6,876 nucleotides of DNA. Origin: Burkholderiales bacterium. GTDB taxonomy: Bacteria > Pseudomonadota > Gammaproteobacteria > Burkholderiales > Burkholderiaceae_B. The notes beneath the pieces are model-generated. The model had not been told where the DNA came from and searched no databases. It worked only from the letters and a program-made list of their open reading frames with translations. Location: the NCBI GenBank assembly GCA_005788065.1, contig SXZD01000047.1:1-6876 (forward strand). The letters are read 5' to 3'. This document shows, in pieces, positions 1-4,646 of this stretch. The translations under genes were made by a program, and so were the position numbers. Position 1 is the stretch's first letter. Every line of letters starts with the position of its first letter.

Positions 1-1665
1 AACCCCCTGCAATACGCTTGGCTGAAAATGCTGGCGGGCCCACAAGGCTGCATGTTTGCAGTGGGCGACGACGACCAATCCATCTACGCTTTCCGGGGTG
101 CGCGCGTGGCCAATATGGCCGAATTTGAACGCGACTTCGCTGTCCGTCACCGCATCAAACTGGAGCAGAATTACCGCTCAGTGGGGCATGTGCTCAATGC
201 AGCCAACCATCTGATTGCCCACAACAAGGCGAGACTGGGGAAAAATCTTTGGACAGACGCCGGGCAGGGTGAACCATTGCGGGTGTCAGAGGCGCCGTCC
301 GATCTGGCGGAAGCACAGTGGCTGTTGCAGGAAATCCAGTCGCTCACCGGTGAGGGCATGGCCAATGCAGATGTCGCCATCCTGTACCGTTCCAACGCAC
401 AGTCGCGCGTCATCGAGCAGGCGCTTTTCAGCGCTGGCATTCCCTATCGCGTCTATGGCGGTTTGCGATTTTTCGAGCGGGCTGAGATCAAGCATGCGCT
501 GGCCTATCTGCGTCTGGTTGAAAATGCAGACGACGATACGTCTTTCATGCGGGTGGTCAATTTTCCGGCGCGTGGTATCGGTGCCCGGTCGCTGGAAGTG
601 CTGCAGGACGCAGCGCGCCAGCGGGCCTGTTCGCTGTATCGCGCAGTGCCGCATGTCACGGGCAAGGCCGGTACCAGTCTTGCCGCGTTTGTGCAGTTGA
701 TTGAACGCATCCGTTTTGAGGCGCGGGGGTTGTCGCTGCCTGAGGTGGTTGCAAAGTCCAACGAAGCATCCGGCTTGATGGCGCATTACCAGACCGAGCG
801 GGAAGGCGAAGATCGTCTGGAAAACCTGCGTGAACTGGTCAACGCTGCTGCCGCTTTTGTGACGCAGGAAGGGTATGGGATTGAAATTCCCGCCACCGAG
901 GTGCCCGAGCAGGATGCGCAGGCTCAGATTCTGACGCCGCTGGCTGGCTTTCTGTCGCATGCATCGCTGGAAGCAGGTGACAACCAGGCGCAGCAGGGGC
1001 GGGATGCCGTGCAATTGATGACCGTACACGCCTCCAAGGGTTTGGAGTTCAAGGCCGTGTTTGTTACCGGCTTGGAAGAGGGTTTGTTCCCTCACGAGAA
1101 CAGCATCGGTGCCAGTGCGCTGGGTGCGGACGGATCCAGCGTTGAAGGTGTGGAAGAAGAGCGGCGCCTGATGTACGTGGCCATGACCCGTGCGCGGGAA
1201 CGTTTATACCTCAGTTTCGCGCAGCAGCGCATGCTCAACGGTCAGACACGGTACTGCCTGCGTTCGCGCTTTCTCGACGAATTGCCGGAGGACTCGGTGC
1301 GTTGGCTTGCGCCTCCACGTCCATCGACTTACAACGCCGCGTGGAGCGGCGTGGGTGCTGGCGGGGCGGGTGGTTTTGCGTCTGGAAATTCGTACGGCAA
1401 CAACCGGTATGCCAACAGTGGTGGCAGCAACAACGCGCACGGCGGTGGAGTGTCACGTGGCGCAGGCGGGTATGGGTCCAAAGGCAATATTCCCAAATCA
1501 GACTGGCCGTATCCCATAGGGCAGTCGGTCACGCATGCGCGCTTTGGCAATGGTGTGGTGGTCAGTTATGAAGGCCAGGGCGAAGATTTGCGCATACAGG
1601 TGAATTTCGGGCGCAATGGCATGAAGTGGCTGGTAGTCAGTCTGGCCAAGCTGCAGATTGGCTGA
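1..1665 (+). CDS. uvrD: ATP-dependent DNA helicase II UvrD, C-terminal part (5' end outside window)
   Basis: This is a superfamily 1A 3'-5' helicase that acts in the cytoplasm in nucleotide excision repair and mismatch repair. The frame is open from base 1 (Asn-Pro-Leu-Gln...), so the ATG at 28 is internal. By comparison with E. coli UvrD (720 aa), about 200 N-terminal residues are missing, including Walker A. Visible in order: the Walker B/motif II-III block GDDDQSIYAFRGA (bases 64-102), motif IV QNYRS (166-180), the 2B-region block ILYRSNAQSR (379-408) and YGGLRFFER (454-480), motif V QLMTVHASKGLEF (1012-1050), and motif VI EEERRLMYVAMTRARERL (1156-1209). A Gly-rich linker follows, then the C-terminal Tudor-like fold (GQSVTHARFGNGVV to NGMKWLVVSLAKL). 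That terminal domain separates UvrD from Rep, which lacks it, and its sequence matches UvrD rather than PcrA. The frame is unbroken and ends in TGA, 32 bases from the convergent membrane gene. UvrD and Pol I, the other repair gene in the window, act in the same excision-repair pathway. Confidence 0.95.
   Translation, partial: NPLQYAWLKMLAGPQGCMFAVGDDDQSIYAFRGARVANMAEFERDFAVRHRIKLEQNYRSVGHVLNAANHLIAHNKARLGKNLWTDAGQGEPLRVSEAPSDLAEAQWLLQEIQSLTGEGMANADVAILYRSNAQSRVIEQALFSAGIPYRVYGGLRFFERAEIKHALAYLRLVENADDDTSFMRVVNFPARGIGARSLEVLQDAARQRACSLYRAVPHVTGKAGTSLAAFVQLIERIRFEARGLSLPEVVAKSNEASGLMAHYQTEREGEDRLENLRELVNAAAAFVTQEGYGIEIPATEVPEQDAQAQILTPLAGFLSHASLEAGDNQAQQGRDAVQLMTVHASKGLEFKAVFVTGLEEGLFPHENSIGASALGADGSSVEGVEEERRLMYVAMTRARERLYLSFAQQRMLNGQTRYCLRSRFLDELPEDSVRWLAPPRPSTYNAAWSGVGAGGAGGFASGNSYGNNRYANSGGSNNAHGGGVSRGAGGYGSKGNIPKSDWPYPIGQSVTHARFGNGVVVSYEGQGEDLRIQVNFGRNGMKWLVVSLAKLQIG
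1348..1485 (+). other. Gly/Asn/Ser-rich low-complexity linker inside UvrD
   Basis: This stretch encodes 46 residues, of which 18 are Gly, 6 Asn and 6 Ser, with scattered Tyr, Arg, Lys and His and no acidic residue. It joins the helicase core to the C-terminal Tudor-like fold. Such composition implies a flexible, disordered, mildly basic tether. E. coli UvrD has a linker at this place, but not one of this Gly/Asn/Tyr character as I recall its sequence. The DNA itself is not a simple tandem repeat, since codons vary. Confidence 0.8.
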
Positions 1666-1669
1666 AAGC

Positions 1670-1690
1670 GGGGGCGGCAGAGCCGCCTCC
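1670..1690. terminator. Hairpin in the convergent gap, possible bidirectional terminator
   Basis: A 9-bp stem (1670-1678 pairing with 1682-1690, one G-U pair, three-base loop AGA) sits between the stop of uvrD at 1665 and the stop of the membrane gene at 1698, which face each other. The stem is very GC-rich. No good U-run follows in either direction: + strand reads CGGCGATTCAATTT, and - strand has only a TTT a few bases beyond the stem. It is therefore either a weak intrinsic terminator serving both sides or a 3'-end stabilising structure. Confidence 0.45.
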
Positions 1691-1697
1691 CGGCGAT

Positions 1698-2489
1698 TCA
1701 ATTTGCTTCGATATCTGCAGCGTGCCCTTCGAACACGTCGATATAGCTGGGGTAGAACGTACTGAGCGTGACGGCGAATACGGACATCAGCATCACAAAG
1801 TTGATAGCGCCGGAGAGGAATGCCGGCAGCGGCAGCATTGACATGATCACGGTGAACGCACCGACGATCGCAACTGTCCACAACATCCAGCCCATGGCGT
1901 AGAGCAGAAACGCCCCGCGGTTGCGCCATACCGTCACCAGACTGAAAAACAGCGCTTTTTGAGGTGTGATGTCATGCCAGAGTACCAGGGCGGGTGCATA
2001 CCAGAACAGCATCATGACGGGCGTGTAGAGCACGCTGGTGATGGCCAGCAGGTTAAGTGCCTGTGCCGCTGCATCAGCTGACTCCACACCTGCCTGCATC
2101 AGTTGTGCCGCATCAATGGTGCCAAACAGAGAGGTGAGCATGCTCACGCCGATGCCGCAGATGGCGTACCAAACGCCCAGTCGCAGGAATGGTTTGGCCA
2201 GTCGCCGGTTTTCTTCGAAAAAGGGCGAGAAAACCACCGAGGGCGTGACAGGCAGCCCACGGTCTATCATGCGGCAGCCAGTCATCAGGCCTGCATTGAT
2301 CCCCGGGTTGAGAATAAGTACCAGCACCGCACCGGCGAACGGTATCAGTACGGCCAGAAAAAACATGATGCCCAGATAGGTGGATGTCAGCACCAGCATG
2401 CCAGACGGGCTCTTGCGAAATAGCGTCCAGCCCTTGATCAGCCAATTCCATCCTGCCCTCGGAGGCAGGTCCAGCGCCCGGGTTCCCAT
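1698..2489 (-). CDS. BPSS1780-family integral membrane protein, function unknown
   Basis: The product is a 263-aa hydrophobic protein. It starts with a short amphipathic cytoplasmic-looking leader (MGTRALDLPPRAGWNWLIKGW, where G-W-x-W-L followed by L-F-R-K is typical of the family). Likely membrane segments are at residues about 31-62 (a hairpin of two), 102-121, 146-170, 191-216 and 222-245. The C-terminus carries the family-like YPSYIDVF ending. I recognise it as the BPSS1780-type family found in Burkholderiales; no biochemical role is known to me and no catalytic motif is visible. The ATG at 2489 is preceded by AAGGA four bases upstream, and that site directly follows the thrB stop codon, so translation is probably coupled to thrB. 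It is the last gene of the four-gene minus-strand run. Family assignment is from pattern memory, without a database search. Confidence 0.8.
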   Translation of the reverse strand: MGTRALDLPPRAGWNWLIKGWTLFRKSPSGMLVLTSTYLGIMFFLAVLIPFAGAVLVLILNPGINAGLMTGCRMIDRGLPVTPSVVFSPFFEENRRLAKPFLRLGVWYAICGIGVSMLTSLFGTIDAAQLMQAGVESADAAAQALNLLAITSVLYTPVMMLFWYAPALVLWHDITPQKALFFSLVTVWRNRGAFLLYAMGWMLWTVAIVGAFTVIMSMLPLPAFLSGAINFVMLMSVFAVTLSTFYPSYIDVFEGHAADIEAN

Positions 2490-2501
2490 GCGTTCCTTTC
2501 A
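2490..2501 (-). promoter_or_regulatory. Ribosome binding site fused to the thrB stop codon
   Basis: On the minus strand the thrB stop TGA (2501-2499) runs straight into AAGGA (2498-2494), then four bases, then the ATG of the membrane gene at 2489. The only plausible Shine-Dalgarno therefore lies in the nine-base gap after the upstream stop. This fixes the start and suggests coupling by terminating ribosomes. Confidence 0.65.
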
Positions 2502-3461
2502 GTGTGCCGGCAGTGGCGCGATGTCGCCAGCGCGTCTCAATTTCAGTATGCGTTCAAAATGCGTCGGGTCTTTCGGTGTCAGCATCTCGGCTTCGCGCGG
2601 CATGTAGAAGTCATAGAGACGCGACATCCAAAACCGCAGGGCGGCAGCCCGCAGCATGTAGGGCCATGCTTTGCGGTCGTTGTCGCTGAAGGGCTGGGTT
2701 GTCGCATAGCCTTCCAGCATGGCGTGGGCCAACTGGGGTTCGATGTGGCCAGTCTGGTGGTTGATACACCAGTCATTGATGCAGACAGCCAGATCAAACA
2801 GCCATGTGTCGTCGCCTGCAAAGTAAAAATCAATCACGCCGCCCAGACGGTCGCCCACGAACAGGGCGTTGTCACGAAACAGGTCTGCGTGCACCGCACT
2901 GCGTTCCAGTGCCTGGTAGGACGGTGTGCGGGCAAAGTCCTGCTGTATGCCGATCTCGTCATCCATCAGAGCGCACAGTTCGGCTGGCAGAAAAGGATGC
3001 ACCTGCGTCTGTGTCGCAGTCCACCACGGCAAGCCGCGGGGGTTGTCGTGCCGCATGTCAAAGCTGCGGGCAGCCTGATGGGCGAGTGCACAAAACTGTC
3101 CGATGGCATGGCATTGTGCGGCATTCGGTCTCATCGCAGACTCGCCGGGTAGGCGGTCGACCAATGCGGCCGGCTTGCCCATCAGCGGGGAAAACAGCAA
3201 GCCTTCAGATGTGGCAGCCGGTCTGGGTACCGGCAGTCCGGCAGCGGACAGATGCTGCATGAAGCCCAGATAGTAGGGCAGTTCGTGCGCTGTCAGCTTC
3301 TCAAAAATGGTCAGCACATGGCGACCCGTGCTGGTGTCGACAAAATAATTGGTGTTTTCGATGCCGGATGCGATGCCCTTGAGGTTGACCAGTTCACCCG
3401 CGCTGCGTTCGTGCAGCCACGGAATGAGGGCATCTTCGCTCACGGGTGTGAAAACAGCCAT
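2499..3461 (-). CDS. thrB: Homoserine kinase, APH (aminoglycoside phosphotransferase)-like type
   Basis: It phosphorylates homoserine with ATP to O-phosphohomoserine, the step before threonine synthase, in the cytoplasm. The 320-aa length is normal for the protein-kinase-like homoserine kinase of pseudomonads, rhizobia and Burkholderiales, which is unrelated to the GHMP-type ThrB of E. coli. Signals: the N-terminal substrate/nucleotide lobe motif GIASGIENTNYFV (residues 29-41), a strand-Lys-type pattern around VLTIFEKL (49-56), the Brenner-type catalytic loop HADLFRDN (191-198, with Asp193 as likely base and Asn198 as metal ligand), and the DFG-equivalent IDFYFA (210-215), followed by FDLAVCINDWC (222-232). 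The ATG at 3461 has GGGAG nine bases upstream, inside the end of the DUF2782 gene, whose stop is only three bases away. The 9-base gap to the downstream membrane gene completes a tight operon. No other threonine-pathway gene is in the window. Confidence 0.94.
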   Translation of the reverse strand: MAVFTPVSEDALIPWLHERSAGELVNLKGIASGIENTNYFVDTSTGRHVLTIFEKLTAHELPYYLGFMQHLSAAGLPVPRPAATSEGLLFSPLMGKPAALVDRLPGESAMRPNAAQCHAIGQFCALAHQAARSFDMRHDNPRGLPWWTATQTQVHPFLPAELCALMDDEIGIQQDFARTPSYQALERSAVHADLFRDNALFVGDRLGGVIDFYFAGDDTWLFDLAVCINDWCINHQTGHIEPQLAHAMLEGYATTQPFSDNDRKAWPYMLRAAALRFWMSRLYDFYMPREAEMLTPKDPTHFERILKLRRAGDIAPLPAH

Positions 3462-3464
3462 GAA

Positions 3465-3860
3465 TCAGAACTCCCTCAGTACCCACTTGGGCACTGAAAT
3501 GGTCGGTCCGATTCCCTGGCCCGGCACCATCCGGCCCGAGCCGTCCGGATCCACCAGCCAATAGGCAGGCGCCCCTTTGACCTTTACCCGCATGGCAAAC
3601 AGTTGACCGCGCAGACGATATTCCTCCACTTCCCGATCTCCCTCCTTGCGGATGGTGACCACCGGCTCGAGCGAATCGTCGCCGGGGCCCTTGAACAGGG
3701 GGGGCGGCGGTACGTCGGCACGCTGCGGCGCGCTTGCCTGAGCGTTGCACTGGGCGGGCAGTGCCAGCGCTGCGGCAATGGTCGCAGCAGTCAGCGTGAC
3801 GCTGAGTATGTGCCCAACGCCGGTCGAGCGGGTGTCAGTGATACGGCGGGAGTGTGACAT
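3465..3860 (-). CDS. DUF2782 domain-containing secreted/periplasmic protein
   Basis: The product is 131 aa from the chosen start. Residues about 1-40 look like a signal peptide: an arginine-containing n-region (SHSRRITDTRS), a hydrophobic core (ILSVTLTAATIAAALALPA), and a cleavage site near CNA-QA or AQA-SA. Cys38 is not in a good lipobox (PAQC), so a lipoprotein is unlikely. The mature part matches the DUF2782 pattern: a strand EPVVTIRKEGDREVEEYRLRG (66-86), then FAMRVKVKGAPAYWLVDPDGSG (88-109), ending in ISVPKWVLREF. The function is unknown. The ATG at 3860 is preferred over an in-frame GTG at 3896 because AAAGGA sits six bases before it, whereas the GTG is crowded against its purine tract. 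The gene ends three bases before thrB, whose ribosome binding site lies inside its last codons. I recall the same gene pair next to polA in Pseudomonas; that is memory, not a search. Confidence 0.85.
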   Translation of the reverse strand: MSHSRRITDTRSTGVGHILSVTLTAATIAAALALPAQCNAQASAPQRADVPPPPLFKGPGDDSLEPVVTIRKEGDREVEEYRLRGQLFAMRVKVKGAPAYWLVDPDGSGRMVPGQGIGPTISVPKWVLREF

Positions 3861-3873
3861 GGCGGTTCCTTTA
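3861..3873 (-). promoter_or_regulatory. Ribosome binding site deciding the DUF2782 start
   Basis: On the minus strand TAAAGGAACCGCC precedes ATG at 3860. AAAGGA is spaced six bases from the start codon, which is close to ideal. This supports the shorter 131-aa product over the 143-aa form starting at GTG 3896. Confidence 0.65.
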
Positions 3874-3910
3874 AGCCCATAGTTTAACCCAATCACCTCC
3901 CGGGCTTCTG

Positions 3911-4645
3911 TCAGAGATCCAGCAGGCGTTCGCGCTCTTCCGGTGACGGTGCGAATGCACGGCGCTCGTAGAAATTAAAGATGGCCTCCATGGCTTCCTC
4001 GGGGGTGTCCACGGGTGTCATCAGATCAATGTCACCCGCACTGATCATGCCCTCGCCCAGCAGGGTGTCCTTGATCCAGGTCAGCAGACCTGTCCAGAAG
4101 TCCCCGCCCATCAGGATGATGGGTATCTTTCGTCCCTTGCCAGTTTGAATCAGTGTCAGCGCCTCGAACATTTCGTCCAGCGTACCGAAGCCGCCCGGCA
4201 TGACGATATAGGCTGTCGCATACTTGGCAAATGCCACCTTGCGCGCAAAAAAGTGCCTGAATTTCAGCGAGATGTTCTGGTAAGGGTTGCCGCTTTGTTC
4301 AAACGGCAATTCGATGTTCAGCCCCACGCTGGGGGAGCGTCCTTCAAATCCGCCTTTGTTGACGGCTTCCATGATGCCCGGTCCCCCGCCGCTGATGATG
4401 GCAAAGCCTGCGTCCGACAGCAGGCGCGCCGTGTCTTGCGCCAGCTTGTAATAGGGGTGGTCCACCGGTGTGCGGGCACTGCCGAAAATGGACACCGACG
4501 GGCGTATCTCGGAGAGTCGCTCAGCCGCCTCGATGAACTCTGACATAATGCCGAGGATGTGCCACGATTCGCGTGCCTTGACGGAGGTGGAGCGCTCCAG
4601 TGAGGGCAGGGCTCGCAGAGTGGGAATGTTTTTGGATTGAGCCAT
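3911..4645 (-). CDS. TIGR00730/LOG-family Rossmann-fold protein (putative nucleotide 5'-monophosphate phosphoribohydrolase)
   Basis: LOG-family enzymes hydrolyse the N-glycosidic bond of nucleoside monophosphates such as AMP or cytokinin riboside monophosphate, releasing base and ribose 5-phosphate. They are often misnamed lysine decarboxylases. The 244-aa protein has a conserved N-terminal region (ARESWHILGIMSEFIEAAERL, residues 24-44), the Rossmann entry VSIFGSART (51-59), the glycine motif GGGPGIMEAVNKGG (86-99), the RHFFARK helix (130-136) and the diagnostic PGGFGTLDE motif (150-158) that supplies catalytic and phosphate-binding residues. The ATG at 4645 is the only usable start covering the conserved N-terminus: no alternative start lies between it and Met34, and a stop closes the frame upstream without another. 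Its best Shine-Dalgarno (AGGAG, 4663-4659) is 13 bases away, which is long. The start abuts divergent polA. The gene stops 50 bases before the DUF2782 start, so it may or may not share a transcript with thrB. The physiological substrate is unknown. Confidence 0.9.
   Translation of the reverse strand: MAQSKNIPTLRALPSLERSTSVKARESWHILGIMSEFIEAAERLSEIRPSVSIFGSARTPVDHPYYKLAQDTARLLSDAGFAIISGGGPGIMEAVNKGGFEGRSPSVGLNIELPFEQSGNPYQNISLKFRHFFARKVAFAKYATAYIVMPGGFGTLDEMFEALTLIQTGKGRKIPIILMGGDFWTGLLTWIKDTLLGEGMISAGDIDLMTPVDTPEEAMEAIFNFYERRAFAPSPEERERLLDL
4541..4549 (+). promoter_or_regulatory. Candidate extended -10 promoter element for polA, inside the LOG gene
   Basis: TGACATAAT fits the extended -10 form (TG, one base, then CATAAT, five of six to consensus) and lies about 95 bases before the polA start, within the opposite-strand LOG coding region. 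There is no convincing -35 hexamer 16-18 bases upstream, which is tolerated in extended -10 promoters. Because no intergenic DNA exists between the two genes, a polA promoter must lie somewhere in this coding region or further upstream. This is a weak pattern match. Confidence 0.25.
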
Positions 4646-4646
4646 G

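Noticed and set aside
286..1095. Long open frame on the minus strand opposite uvrD
   Set aside because: It lies entirely antisense to conserved helicase motifs, has no recognisable domain and reads as a Cys/His/Arg/Gln-rich shadow of GC-rich coding sequence.
2502..3152. 216-codon open frame on the plus strand across thrB
   Set aside because: It is antisense to the conserved kinase motifs of thrB, with no domain pattern and no good ribosome binding site; a coding shadow.
3861..3896. Upstream GTG start giving a 143-aa DUF2782 protein
   Set aside because: The added 12 residues precede an already complete signal-peptide n-region, and the ATG at 3860 has a well-spaced AAAGGA while the GTG does not.
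4578..4606. TTGACG as a -35 box for polA
   Set aside because: The hexamer 17 bases downstream is TGAGGG, which is not a -10 element; neighbouring spacings are no better.
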